This document shows, one piece after another, positions 1 through 10,226 of a stretch of 64,000 nucleotides of DNA. How positions within the stretch are numbered: position 1 is the first letter of the stretch; the number at the start of each line of letters is the position of its first letter. Under the pieces are notes generated by a model. The model ran no database searches, was not told the DNA's origin, and was given only the letters and a program-made list of their open reading frames with translations. Where the stretch lies: the NCBI RefSeq assembly GCF_000380335.1, contig NC_021149.1, forward strand, positions 4,144,501 through 4,208,500, written 5' to 3'. A program made the position numbers and the translations under genes. The DNA comes from Azotobacter vinelandii CA (GTDB lineage Bacteria > Pseudomonadota > Gammaproteobacteria > Pseudomonadales > Pseudomonadaceae).

Positions 1-1103
<1,103 letters not shown>

Positions 1104-1116
1104 CAAGGACAGCCCC

Positions 1117-3192
1117 ATGCAGACCTTCCTGATCGCCCCCAGCAGCTACGGCGTCGGCCTCACCTCGATCAGCCTCGGTCTGGTCCGCGCCCTGGAGCGC
1201 TACGGACTGAAAGTCGGCTTCTTCAAGCCGGTCGCCCAGCCGCACCCCGGCGATTGCGGCCCGGAGCGCACCAGCGCACTGATCGCCCGCACCCACCACC
1301 TCGATCCGCCGGAACCCCTGCCCCTGGCCCGAGTGGAGCGGCGCCTCGGCGACGGCCAGTTGAACGAGCTGCTGGAGGACATCGTCGGCCGCCTGCAACA
1401 GTTGGAAAACGGCCACGACGTGCTGATCGTCGAGGGTCTGGTGCCGAGCCCGCAGGTCGGCTATGCCGCGCGCCTCAACGGACATCTGGCGCGCAGCCTG
1501 AACGCCGACGTCATCCTGGTCTCCACGCCGGCCGAGGAAAGCCTCGAGGAACTGCGCGACCACCTGGAGATCCAGGCCCGTCTGCTCGGCGCCGGCCAGG
1601 ACACGCCGGTCGCTGGGGCGATCCTCAACAAGGTGCCTCCGGGACCGCTGGCCGAGCGCCTGTGCCAGCCGGAACCGCTGGGCCGGAACCTGCGCCTGCT
1701 CGGCTGCGTGCCCTGGCGCGACACGCTGAACACCCCGCGCACCAGCGACATCGCCGACCTGCTCGGCGCGCGCCTGCTCAACCCCGGCGACTACCGCCAG
1801 CGCCGGGTGCAGCACAGCCTGCTGTGCGCCGCCGCCGCGCCGAGCCTGCTGCCGCGCTTCAAGCCGGGCACCCTGCTGCTGGCGCCCGGCGACCGCCATG
1901 ACGTGATCCTCGCCGCCGGCCTGGCCAGCCGCAACGGCATGTCGCTGGCCGGCCTGCTGCTGTGCGGCGCCCTGCCCGCCGACGAACGGGTGCTCGAACT
2001 GTGCCGGCCGGCCATGGCCGACGGCCTGCCGGTGCTCGCCGTGGAGCGCGATCCCGAGGACACCCTGCGCGAACTGGAGCGGCTGAACCGGGAAATCCCC
2101 CTCGACGATCTGGAACGCGCCGAGCGGATCAGCGACTACGTGGCCAGTCACCTGGACCGCGCCTGGTTCATCCAGCGCTGCGGCACGCCCCGCGAGCCAC
2201 GCCTGTCGCCGCCGGCGTTCCGCTACAACCTGGTAAAGCGGGCCCAGGCGGCGAACCGGCGCATCGTCCTGCCGGAAGGCAGCGAACCGCGCACCGTGCA
2301 GGCCGCGGCGATCTGCCAGCGGCGCGGCATCGCCCGCTGCGTGCTGCTGGCCAGGCCCGAGGAGGTGCAGGCGGTGGCCCGCGCGCAGGGTATCGAGCTG
2401 CCCGCCGGCCTGGAGATCGTCGATCCCGAGCAGATCCGCGAGCGCTATGTCGAGCCCATGGTCGAGCTGCGCCGGCACAAGGGCCTGAGCGCCCCGGCGG
2501 CACGCGCCCAACTGGAGGACAACGTGGTGCTCGGCACCCTGATGCTGGCCCTGGACGAGGTCGACGGCCTGGTCTCCGGCGCCGTGCACACCACCGCCAA
2601 CACCATCCGCCCGGCGCTGCAACTGATCAAGACCGCGCCGGGCTGCAAGCTGGTTTCCTCGGTGTTCTTCATGCTGCTGCCGGAGCAGGTGCTGGTCTAC
2701 GGCGACTGCGCGGTGAATCCCGACCCGAGCGCCGAGGAACTGGCCGACATCGCCTTGCAGAGCGCCGCCTCGGCGCAGGCCTTCGGCATTCCGCCGCGGG
2801 TGGCGATGATCAGCTATTCCACCGGCGCCTCCGGCGAAGGGGCGGACGTCGAGAAGGTCCGCGAGGCCACCCGACTGGCCCGCCAGGCCCGTCCCGACCT
2901 GCCGATCGACGGTCCGTTGCAGTACGACGCCGCGGCGATCGCCGAAGTCGCCCGGCAGAAGGCTCCGGACAGCACGGTGGCCGGCCGCGCCACGGTGTTC
3001 GTGTTCCCCGACCTGAACACCGGCAACACCACCTACAAGGCGGTGCAGCGCAGCGCCAACTGCGTCAGCGTCGGCCCCATGCTGCAGGGCCTGCGCAAGC
3101 CGGTGAACGACCTCTCCCGCGGCGCGCTGGTCGACGACATCGTCTTCACCATCGCCCTCACCGCGATCCAGGCCGAAACCGCCGCCGGCTGA
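1117..3192 (+). CDS. pta: Phosphate acetyltransferase
   Basis: Transfers acetyl between CoA and phosphate, feeding acetate kinase. At 691 residues it is the long, three-domain type: an N-terminal dethiobiotin-synthetase-like P-loop domain (about 1-200) whose P-loop reads GVGLTS rather than GKT, a central DRTGG regulatory domain (about 205-330), and the C-terminal PTA_PTB catalytic domain (about 370-690) with SYSTGASGEG and PDLNTGNTTYKAVQRSA. The ATG at 1117 follows an AAGGA-like site (ACAAGGACAGCCCC). It is followed by a strong hairpin terminator. The ackA-pta order is standard for Pseudomonas. Confidence 0.97.
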   Translation: MQTFLIAPSSYGVGLTSISLGLVRALERYGLKVGFFKPVAQPHPGDCGPERTSALIARTHHLDPPEPLPLARVERRLGDGQLNELLEDIVGRLQQLENGHDVLIVEGLVPSPQVGYAARLNGHLARSLNADVILVSTPAEESLEELRDHLEIQARLLGAGQDTPVAGAILNKVPPGPLAERLCQPEPLGRNLRLLGCVPWRDTLNTPRTSDIADLLGARLLNPGDYRQRRVQHSLLCAAAAPSLLPRFKPGTLLLAPGDRHDVILAAGLASRNGMSLAGLLLCGALPADERVLELCRPAMADGLPVLAVERDPEDTLRELERLNREIPLDDLERAERISDYVASHLDRAWFIQRCGTPREPRLSPPAFRYNLVKRAQAANRRIVLPEGSEPRTVQAAAICQRRGIARCVLLARPEEVQAVARAQGIELPAGLEIVDPEQIRERYVEPMVELRRHKGLSAPAARAQLEDNVVLGTLMLALDEVDGLVSGAVHTTANTIRPALQLIKTAPGCKLVSSVFFMLLPEQVLVYGDCAVNPDPSAEELADIALQSAASAQAFGIPPRVAMISYSTGASGEGADVEKVREATRLARQARPDLPIDGPLQYDAAAIAEVARQKAPDSTVAGRATVFVFPDLNTGNTTYKAVQRSANCVSVGPMLQGLRKPVNDLSRGALVDDIVFTIALTAIQAETAAG

Positions 3193-3195
3193 AAC

Positions 3196-3225
3196 GGAAG
3201 AGCCCGGCATCGGCCGGGCTCTTCC
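3196..3225 (+). terminator. Hairpin terminator after pta
   Basis: A perfect 13-bp inverted repeat (3196-3208 with 3213-3225, loop ATCG) lies 3 bases after the pta stop and 20 bases before the end of the convergent lipoprotein gene. It could serve both strands. There is no long T run, so termination strength is inferred from the hairpin only. Confidence 0.75.
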
Positions 3226-3245
3226 ACTGCGCGAAACCTTTCGGC

Positions 3246-3953
3246 TTACGGCTGCTGCTGGGTTTCGGCGCCCGGCAGCGGGCGCAGGTTGATCTCCACG
3301 CGGCGGTTCTGCGAACGGCCGGACTCGGTGGCGTTGCTCGCCACCGGCGAGTCCGGACCGGCGCCGCGGGTGGTGACCCGCGCGCCGTTGACGCCCTGGG
3401 CGACCAGGTAATTGGCCACGCTCTGCGCACGGCGCTGCGACAGGCTCATGTTGGTCTGGTAGGAACCGGTGCTGTCGGTGTGGCCGATGACCTCGATGCT
3501 GTTCTGGTCGTACTGCTTGAAGGAGTTCGCCAGATCGTTCAGCGGGGTGTAGAAGTTGCTGGCGATTTCCGCCGAGCCGGTGGCGAAGGTGATGTTGCCG
3601 GGCATGATCAGCTTGATGTCGTTGCCCTGGCGCTGCACTTCGACGCCGGTGCCGGCCATCTGCTGGCGCAACTGGGCTTCCTGCTTGTCCGCGTAGTAGC
3701 CGTAGCCGGCGCCGGCGGCACCGCCCACCGCGGCGCCGATCAGGGCGCCCTTGCCACGGTTGTCGTGATCGATCAGCGCGCCCGCGGCGGCGCCGGCCAG
3801 CGCACCGAGACCGCCGTACTTGGCGGTGCGGCTCATGCCGCTCTGCCCGGCCTGGTTCTGGTCCTGGGTCTGGTAAGGGTTATCGTTCGAAGCACAACCG
3901 GCCAGCAACGCCATGGCAGTCGCGGCGATCAACAGGCGAGACGGAGTAAACAT
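3246..3953 (-). CDS. OmpA-family outer-membrane lipoprotein with glycine-zipper segment
   Basis: Probable peptidoglycan-associated outer-membrane lipoprotein of the YiaD/OprF-C-terminal type, 235 residues. The N-terminus is a lipoprotein signal with lipobox LLAGC (Cys20). Residues about 45-90 hold a glycine/alanine-rich zipper (GALAGAAAGALID, GAAVGGAAGAGYG). The C-terminal OmpA domain (about 105-225) contains the peptidoglycan-binding stretch VIGHTDSTGSYQTNMSLSQR and NRRVEINLRP. It is transcribed alone and convergent to pta. Which of several OmpA-like lipoproteins it matches cannot be decided from sequence alone. Confidence 0.9.
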   Translation of the reverse strand: MFTPSRLLIAATAMALLAGCASNDNPYQTQDQNQAGQSGMSRTAKYGGLGALAGAAAGALIDHDNRGKGALIGAAVGGAAGAGYGYYADKQEAQLRQQMAGTGVEVQRQGNDIKLIMPGNITFATGSAEIASNFYTPLNDLANSFKQYDQNSIEVIGHTDSTGSYQTNMSLSQRRAQSVANYLVAQGVNGARVTTRGAGPDSPVASNATESGRSQNRRVEINLRPLPGAETQQQP

Positions 3954-4125
3954 GCAGTACTGCTCCTAAGAGATTCATCAGCCCCGAAAAAGGAGGGTGA
4001 TTGGAACACGAAAACGGCGGGAAATTCCTACGCGATCCGCAGGGCCTCGGATAGGGGAATCTCCCTGCCATTGTCGGGGGATTTCGTGAGTCCTTGCAAC
4101 GCGGGTGAACGGATCGCCCGCCGCC

Positions 4126-4767
4126 TCAGGCCCGGACGAAGGGGTTTTCCCGCATCTCGTCGCCCAGGCGGGTGTCGGAACCGTGGCCGGTGACCACCGT
4201 GGCCTCCTCGTCCAGCGTATAGAGCCGCTCCCTGATCGAGCGCTTGAGCGCGGCGGCATCGCCGCCCCAGAGATCGGTACGCCCGACGCTGCGATGGAAC
4301 AGAGTATCGCCGGCGATCAGCAGCCTGGCATCGGCGAACCAGAAGCTCATCGAGCCGGGCGTATGTCCCGGCGTGTGCAGCGCGACACCGCAGCCGCAGG
4401 CCAGCTCCTCGTCGTCGGTCAGCCAATGGTCGGGCGCCGGCACCGGGGCGTAGGGCACGCCGAACATGCGGCACTGCATCTCCAGGTTGTCCCAGAGGAA
4501 ACGGTCGTCCTGATGCAGGTGCAGGGTCGCGCCAGTCAGCTCCTTCAACTGGCCGGCGGCGAGGAAGTGATCGAAATGCGCATGGGTGTGAACGATGCTC
4601 ACCACCTTCAGCCCATGGCGCTGCAGACGCGCCAGGATCAGCTCCGGATTGCCGCCCGGATCGACGACCATGGCCTTCTTGCTGACGGGATCGCCGACGA
4701 TGGTGCAGTTGCAGCGCAGGGGGCCGACAGGGAAGGTTTCGCGGATCAGGGCGGTGGGCGCGGTCAT
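4126..4767 (-). CDS. Metallo-beta-lactamase-fold hydrolase (glyoxalase II-like)
   Basis: A 213-residue hydroxyacylglutathione-hydrolase-like (YcbL type) metal hydrolase. The zinc-binding motif is THAHFDH, followed by HTPGHTPGSMSFW, a binding aspartate in IAGDTLF, and VTGHGSDT near the C-terminus, together the full set of MBL ligands. The reading frame is open upstream to 4872, but the ATG at 4767 is chosen because GGAG lies about nine bases before it and because homologues start near this point. Likely substrate is a thioester such as S-lactoylglutathione; this is inferred from the family and not shown by the sequence. Confidence 0.88.
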   Translation of the reverse strand: MTAPTALIRETFPVGPLRCNCTIVGDPVSKKAMVVDPGGNPELILARLQRHGLKVVSIVHTHAHFDHFLAAGQLKELTGATLHLHQDDRFLWDNLEMQCRMFGVPYAPVPAPDHWLTDDEELACGCGVALHTPGHTPGSMSFWFADARLLIAGDTLFHRSVGRTDLWGGDAAALKRSIRERLYTLDEEATVVTGHGSDTRLGDEMRENPFVRA

Positions 4768-4876
4768 GGGCGGGGCTCCGGAAGCTTCGGTGCGCCATCT
4801 TGGCATACTGCGGAGCAAAGGAAGAAAGGATGGTTGCCCGCGAGGCCCGTCCGGGAAACCGCGAGGGCCCATCCCC

Positions 4877-5662
4877 TCAGCAGTCCGTCCGGCTCTCCCA
4901 TACCCGCTCGCGGAACTCGCTGGGCGTCATGCCCAGGCGCTCGCGAAAGGCCGTGGCGAAGTTGCCGGCGCTACTGAAGCCGACCAGTTCCGCGATGTCC
5001 TGGATGGACATGCTGCTGTCTCTCAACAATTCCTGACTCTTGCGCAGTCGCTCCTCACGAATCCAGGCGAACACCGTCATTCCCAGGCGGCGGCGGAAAA
5101 CGCCCGAAAGCCGCTTGTCGTAGGTCCCCACCTGGCGGGCGAGTTCGGTCAAGGGCGGCGGGCGGTCCAGGTGACGGGCGATCAGGCGCATCGCCGCATG
5201 CAGGATCATTTCATCGGGGTCCACCGGCTGCGGAGGCGGCAGGGGAGCCTGGAGCTGCTCGCGCCACACCAACTGCAAATGGATGCGGATGCGTGCGAGG
5301 ATTTCCTCGGGCACGCAGGATTTGAGCACGTAGTCGACACTGCCCAGTTGCAAGCCCGTCAGCCGCTCGTCGATGCTCGCCGCCGAGGTCAGGAAAATGA
5401 TCGGCGCCTGCCTGCCGCCCGGCGCCTCGCGCAGCAGGCGGCACAGCGCGAAGCCGTCCACCTGCGGCATGCGCACATCGAGCAGGATCAGGTCCGGATA
5501 GAGCGCCAGGGCCCGCTGCAACCCTTGCCGCGGATCGCTGGCCAGGGAGACCCGGAATCCTTCCGCCTGCAACAGGGCCCGCAGGGAGCGCAGCTCCTCG
5601 GGCTGATCGTCGATCAGCAGGATATGCGCTCCGTTGCCCAGCCGAAATGAGTCTTCGTGCAT
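4877..5662 (-). CDS. Response regulator with AraC-type DNA-binding output domain
   Basis: A two-component regulator of about 261 residues. The receiver domain (about 10-125) has the acidic pair in LLIDDQPEE, the phospho-acceptor Asp in LLDVRMP, the conserved Thr/Ser in FLTSA and Lys in VLKS. The C-terminal part holds two AraC helix-turn-helix units with the signature IQDIAELVGFSSAGNFATAF and GMTPSEFRERV. The frame extends upstream to a GTG at 5755; the ATG at 5662 fits the start of the receiver domain better, though its ribosome site is weak. No kinase is adjacent on the same strand; the hybrid kinase at 7289-9733 is the nearest candidate partner. Confidence 0.88.
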   Translation of the reverse strand: MHEDSFRLGNGAHILLIDDQPEELRSLRALLQAEGFRVSLASDPRQGLQRALALYPDLILLDVRMPQVDGFALCRLLREAPGGRQAPIIFLTSAASIDERLTGLQLGSVDYVLKSCVPEEILARIRIHLQLVWREQLQAPLPPPQPVDPDEMILHAAMRLIARHLDRPPPLTELARQVGTYDKRLSGVFRRRLGMTVFAWIREERLRKSQELLRDSSMSIQDIAELVGFSSAGNFATAFRERLGMTPSEFRERVWESRTDC

Positions 5663-5791
5663 GTCATCCAACCGCCAAAAGGTACGGTCCCGTGCCTTGC
5701 GGCAAGACCGGCCGGCAAAGGTTTTTTCCGTGAAAACAAAAGTCGCTGCGGCCACCGAACATTAGGCTAGCCGTGAACTTGACGAAAACAT

Positions 5792-5819
5792 CCATGATCC
5801 CTCCATTCCTGAATCATGG
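5792..5819. promoter_or_regulatory. Inverted repeat between divergent genes, possible operator
   Basis: CCATGAT at 5792-5798 is repeated inverted as ATCATGG at 5813-5819, in the spacer between the response regulator and the secreted-protein gene. The spacer is more AT-rich than the surroundings. A regulator-binding role is only a guess. Nothing else recognisable was seen between 5663 and 6039. Confidence 0.3.
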
Positions 5820-6039
5820 TGATTGTTTTATCGACTCATGCCCGGCAACAATCGAGTGCCGAAGCCATGAAGCAATCCGTCTCCCGATATAAATACAGGA
5901 AAAATGGAAAACCGTGCCACGGTAATTACGGCGTGGGGCAGCAATACGAGGGTATGCCCGCTCCCGGCATTTCGAGACAGTGACAAAAATGTTCGTTGGC
6001 CATGAGGGCGACAACGACTCGGGCGAAGGATGAAAGTTG

Positions 6040-6420
6040 ATGACTTGCCAGAATAAGGTAATAGAAATGCCACGAATATTGATTCTGGCGATAATGGCCA
6101 TTTGCTCCATGGAAACACGGGCCGAGGAAGTGAGACTGCGCAACATGGAGTTGATCACGATAAATCACCAAGTCTATCTTCAAGGCACTGCGCTGAATGT
6201 CTCGGGACGCCCCCTGCCGACGGTATTCATCGACTTCGCCATCCTCAAGGACGGCAAGGTGGCGGCCAACCAGACCGTCGAAGCGCATGCCGTCGACCCC
6301 GGCCAGGCCTGGCGGATCTGGCTGCCCATCGCCACCAAGGCTGCCGACGGATTCCGCGTCGACAGGATCGGCATGACCAGCCCCTCCCTACTCGTTGGCG
6401 ACTCGACGACGAAGCGGTAA
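6040..6420 (+). CDS. Small secreted protein, FxLYD-like
   Basis: A 126-residue protein with an N-terminal hydrophobic signal (ILILAIMAICSMETRA then EEV) that is likely cleaved after about residue 26. The mature part resembles the small beta-sandwich FxLYD/DUF3426-type fold: a segment about an added property (LQGTALNVSGRPLPTVFIDFAIL) followed by a polar strand pair. The ATG at 6040 is chosen because GAAGGA lies nine bases upstream. The function is unknown. Its downstream neighbour on the same strand is another secreted protein, but 174 bases separate them. Confidence 0.6.
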   Translation: MTCQNKVIEMPRILILAIMAICSMETRAEEVRLRNMELITINHQVYLQGTALNVSGRPLPTVFIDFAILKDGKVAANQTVEAHAVDPGQAWRIWLPIATKAADGFRVDRIGMTSPSLLVGDSTTKR

Positions 6421-6594
6421 TCTGATTATCTCGAACGGACTTCGGCAAAGAAAATCCTTCAGGCTCGAGCGCAACCGGGAGCGACCTCCGGACAGTCATG
6501 GTTTTGCCAATATCGCCAACGGAAGTTGTCAGCCATTGGCTGTCGGAAACCTGGGAATGGTTGTGCTTTCCACTTGATTATTTGGCGGTCTTGA

Positions 6595-7176
6595 ATGGGA
6601 AAGATGCAGGAAACAAGTCATGCGGAACATGCGAATCGTACCTACCCCGCCCGGACAGGATCTCGCCCGACAGGGCAGCTCGTCTATTTGATAAAAATTC
6701 CCATTAAACTCGGACTCATTGCCGTACTGTCGTTCGCAGGGACTGTTTCAGCCGCCGAAATGACCTGCAAGGTCATCCGCGTACAGGATGGCGACAGCCT
6801 GACCTGCCTGAGCAAAAGCAAACAACGCATAGAGGTTCAACTGGCCAATATCGATGCCCCGGAGCTGGTGCAGCCTTATGGCCAACTGGCACAACTGCAG
6901 CTTTTCCATCTCGTCTACAACCGGAACATCAGGCTGGATGTACTCAGGCAGACACGTTACGGCATAAAGCTGGCCAACATCTATATCGGCGAGCGCCATA
7001 TCAACGCGGAAATGGTCCAGCAGGGCGCGGCCTGGGTTTCCAACGAAGCCAGCGACAGTCCGCAGTTGCTATCGCTGGAAACGGAAGCCAGATCGCTCCA
7101 GCGTGGCCTCTGGGGACTGCCGCTCCCCGAAATCATTCCGCCATGGCGTTGGCGCGCCATGCCATCCGGCGAGTGA
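6595..7176 (+). CDS. SNase-fold (thermonuclease-like) secreted protein, catalytic Arg residues missing
   Basis: A staphylococcal-nuclease-fold (OB-fold) protein of up to 193 residues. Signatures are VQDGDSLTC, QLANIDAPEL, the QPYGQLA stretch, INAEMVQQGAAWV and the C-terminal LWGLP...PPWRWR typical of bacterial SNase proteins. A signal peptide (IPIKLGLIAVLSFAGTVSAAE) is preceded by about 30 polar residues, so the true start may be further in, for example TTG at 6688. The two arginines needed for phosphodiester cleavage appear replaced: Gln at codon 6838 in place of Arg35, and Ile at codon 6964 in place of Arg87 (staphylococcal numbering). It may therefore bind rather than cut nucleic acid. Confidence 0.8.
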   Translation: MGKMQETSHAEHANRTYPARTGSRPTGQLVYLIKIPIKLGLIAVLSFAGTVSAAEMTCKVIRVQDGDSLTCLSKSKQRIEVQLANIDAPELVQPYGQLAQLQLFHLVYNRNIRLDVLRQTRYGIKLANIYIGERHINAEMVQQGAAWVSNEASDSPQLLSLETEARSLQRGLWGLPLPEIIPPWRWRAMPSGE

Positions 7177-7288
7177 CGGGGTCCGCATCCTCGCAGGCAG
7201 GCGGGCAAAAGCTTTTTCCCACAGCGGCAAGAACCGCCGATACGACCGCTTGGAGCGCGGCCATCGCCGCGCCGGTCCGTGCCGATCG

Positions 7289-9733
7289 TTAGACCTCCTG
7301 CGACGCTCTGTCCGGTACCGTTGGCAAAAGGAGCGCCAGCATGGACAGCAGGTCGCCGCTATTGGCCGGCTTGAGCAGGCAGGCATCGAACTCCAGATGC
7401 CCGGGCAAGGATGACGGCCGCAGCGGAGGCGAGGCCGAATACAGCAATACCGGCAGATCCGGCCAGCACCTGCGCACCTCGGCGAGCACCATCCAACCGT
7501 TCATGCCGGGCATGAGCTGGTCGAGGATCAGCAGATCCACCGGCTCCGCCGCCAGCAGGGCCAGAGCCTCTTCGCCGCTGCCGCAGGCCAGTGGATCGTA
7601 GCCGTAGCCGGCCAGCAGTTCACGGAGCATTTCCCGACTGACGAGAACGTCGTCGACGATCAGTATCCGGCGATCGTACCCTTCGCCGGTGGCCACGTGG
7701 CTCTCGATGTAGACCTGCTCCAGTTGCTGCTCGGCCGCCAGATCCAGTTCCAGGACGAAGCTGAACTGGCTGCCGCCCAGATCCGACTCGTCGATCAGCA
7801 GGCGGCTGCCCATCGAACCCAGCAACTGGCGGACGATGTACAACCCGAGTCCGCAGCCCTCCCGGTCGCCGGCATTGCTGCCGCGACTGAAGGGTTCGAG
7901 CAACCGCTCGCGCTCGGCCGCGGCGATGCCGATACCGCTGTCGGCCACGCTGAAATACAGCTTCACCCGTCCCGCCGTCACCGACATCAGCGAAGCGACG
8001 TACAACACGATGCAGCCATCGCAGGTGAATTTTCCGGCATTGGCCAGAAGATTCACCAGGATCTGGCGCAGGCGGCGGAAATCGGCGTTCACCAGCGGCG
8101 GCAGATCGTTGGCGAAATGACACTCCAGCCGGTTGTGATTGCGCTCGGCCAGAAAACGTCCCTGCTCTTCGATCTCGCGCAGAAAACCGAACAGGTAGCC
8201 CGGCGCCACCAACAATTCCAACTGTTTCAGCTCGCCACGCGAATACTCCAGCAACTCGTCGATCAGTTCGAGCTGATGGCGCACACTGTGCTCGATCCGC
8301 CGCGAATAGTCGGCGAGCCCGGCCGGCCTCGCCTGCAACCGGCGCGCATGCTCGAGCATGCCCTGCAGCGGCGAGCGCAGGTCGTGGCTGATCCGGGCCA
8401 GCAGCAGGTTCTGTCCGCGCAGGGAGTCGCGCAACTGGGCGGTGCGCACCTCCACGGCGTGCTCCAGACGCTCCTGCTCGGCCCGCTTGAGCTGCTCGAT
8501 ATCGTCCAGGACACGCTGCTCGCGGCCCCGGCTGCGCGCCGTCTGGCTGACCAGGGTGTAGCAGAGCAAGGCACCGCCATACAGGGTCGACAGCGACAGC
8601 CAGGAATACTCCGCCGGCGGACGGCTGGCCAGGCCGAACAGGAAGGCATAGATCAGCAGCGCCTGCAGCAGGATCAGTCCCGGCACCAGGTAGCAGAACC
8701 AGTCGTAGGGCAGTTTCTGCCGGTGTCCGACCAGGGTCGCGCCGGCGATCCCCAGCAAAGCCGCCACGACGGCCAGCATGCCCGGCCAGGCCCCTGGAGC
8801 CAGCAGCTCGACCTCCGGCCAGAGCGCATGGCCCACGGCCAGGCCGCCGATGGCGAGCTGGCAGCAGGTCAGGAAATACCCGCAGAAAGGCGGCTGCTGG
8901 CGCACCAGCAGGAGAATGCGCAGGTAGGCGATGACCAGAATCCGCGTCAAGGCGCTGGAGAGCAGGATCGCCCTGCCATCCCACTCCATCGCCGTCGGCC
9001 ACAGATAGACGAAACCATAGCCGGTAGCCAGCGCCACGTTCAGACAATAGGCGAGCATCGACATGGCATGGGCCACCAGCAGCGGCAGGCGGAAGATACG
9101 GCCCAGCGCCAGGCTGAAGATCACCAGCAACAGCACTATGCCGAACACCAGTCCATCGGCCAGGCTTTCCGCCATACGTTCCTTGAGCAGGCCGGTGTGC
9201 GACAGCAGCATCGGCTGCATGACGAATGCGTAATCGCTGGCCAGGCGCAGCCACAGGACCTTGCTCGTCCCCGCCGGCAACCCCACCTCGAACGCCGGCA
9301 GGCGTGTCGGCATGGTCCACTCGGCCAGAGGATGCCAGGCTCCGGCGACCTGGCGACTCCAGCCGCCCGCCTCCTGCTGATGGAGAATCATGTCGCGGGC
9401 CCGCGCCGAGCCGGGGAACAGCCACCATTGGCACGCCTGGCCGGTGCGGTTTTCCAGTTCCAGGCGCAACCAGAACGCCGACCGGCTGTAACCCGGGGCC
9501 AGCAGATGCGCCGTCGCGGCCGACAAGCGCTCCTCGGGCAAGGCCAGGATCTGCTCCAGGCTCATGTCCGCCCGCGCATCCTCGAACACCCGCAGCCAGG
9601 GTTGCAGCACCAGGCGCTCCAGGTCGCACGACGCGAGGGACAGCGATCCGCTCCAGGCCATCGGCAGGTACAGCAGCAATGACAGCAACAGCCAGCCGCG
9701 ACCTCTCCTCCTACCCCTGTGGCCAGCCTTCAT
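7289..9733 (-). CDS. Hybrid sensor histidine kinase, 7TMR-DISM type
   Basis: Inner-membrane sensor of 814 residues. After a signal-like segment come a periplasmic 7TMR-DISMED2 domain (about 35-155), a seven-helix 7TM-DISM membrane region (about 165-370), a coiled coil, the HisKA phospho-acceptor in RISHDLRSPLQGML, the ATPase N box NLLANAGKFT, G1 VADSGIGIA and G2 GCGLGLYIVRQLL, then a C-terminal receiver domain (RILIVDDV, phospho-Asp in LILDQLMPGMNG). The ATG at 9733 has AAGGAAC upstream; the frame is open further up to 9793. 7TMR-DISM sensors usually detect carbohydrates or other small ligands. No histidine phosphotransfer gene is nearby; the AraC-type regulator at 4877 may be the output. Confidence 0.93.
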   Translation of the reverse strand: MKAGHRGRRRGRGWLLLSLLLYLPMAWSGSLSLASCDLERLVLQPWLRVFEDARADMSLEQILALPEERLSAATAHLLAPGYSRSAFWLRLELENRTGQACQWWLFPGSARARDMILHQQEAGGWSRQVAGAWHPLAEWTMPTRLPAFEVGLPAGTSKVLWLRLASDYAFVMQPMLLSHTGLLKERMAESLADGLVFGIVLLLVIFSLALGRIFRLPLLVAHAMSMLAYCLNVALATGYGFVYLWPTAMEWDGRAILLSSALTRILVIAYLRILLLVRQQPPFCGYFLTCCQLAIGGLAVGHALWPEVELLAPGAWPGMLAVVAALLGIAGATLVGHRQKLPYDWFCYLVPGLILLQALLIYAFLFGLASRPPAEYSWLSLSTLYGGALLCYTLVSQTARSRGREQRVLDDIEQLKRAEQERLEHAVEVRTAQLRDSLRGQNLLLARISHDLRSPLQGMLEHARRLQARPAGLADYSRRIEHSVRHQLELIDELLEYSRGELKQLELLVAPGYLFGFLREIEEQGRFLAERNHNRLECHFANDLPPLVNADFRRLRQILVNLLANAGKFTCDGCIVLYVASLMSVTAGRVKLYFSVADSGIGIAAAERERLLEPFSRGSNAGDREGCGLGLYIVRQLLGSMGSRLLIDESDLGGSQFSFVLELDLAAEQQLEQVYIESHVATGEGYDRRILIVDDVLVSREMLRELLAGYGYDPLACGSGEEALALLAAEPVDLLILDQLMPGMNGWMVLAEVRRCWPDLPVLLYSASPPLRPSSLPGHLEFDACLLKPANSGDLLSMLALLLPTVPDRASQEV

Positions 9734-10226
9734 AACGTTCCTTGTGCATGACTCTGTTTTCTCGAAACGAACCTCTCGGTCCGCCTCGACCATCCCGCCC
9801 GCGCAAGGCAGCTCGGGAGCGGACCGCTATTCCCGTCCGGAGAGGCTTGTGAAAAGTACTCGGCTTCCACCAGGGACGGCCGGCCTCAGGCGAGCGCGGG
9901 CGCCATTCCCCGTCCCCGGCCATCGCTCAGCGAAAGTCGGTGCCGACAGGCGAAATAGAGGACTCTGCACCCATACAGGATCATCGATGCGTGGTAGCGG
10001 CCGTATCCGGCCGGCATATTCGGCAAGACTTCACGACTATCCTTGCAAAACATCGCGCCCATCAAGCAGCGGCGCATGTCTTGCGCGGCAGTATCGGCCC
10101 GTTTCGCCTACGACCGTTTTGCCGGTGCGGAATTTCCCTCTGCGCGAAGGAGTGCCCCGAACGGCGCCAGGGCCCGCCTCCCCCACTCGATCAAGCGTCT
10201 CTCCGGGAGGCAGTCGTCCCGTCCAT
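9734..10226. other. Gene-free spacer of about 490 bases
   Basis: No convincing gene was found. Short open frames here lack ribosome sites or family resemblance. A short palindromic stretch around CGGCCGTATCCGGCCG (near 9998) is visible but not interpretable. The promoter of the hybrid kinase gene is probably at the left side of this spacer. Confidence 0.5.

Noticed and set aside
9886-10077. Small minus-strand frame in the 9.7-10.2 kb spacer
   Set aside because: No ribosome site, no similarity that I recognise, and typical of chance frames in GC-rich DNA.
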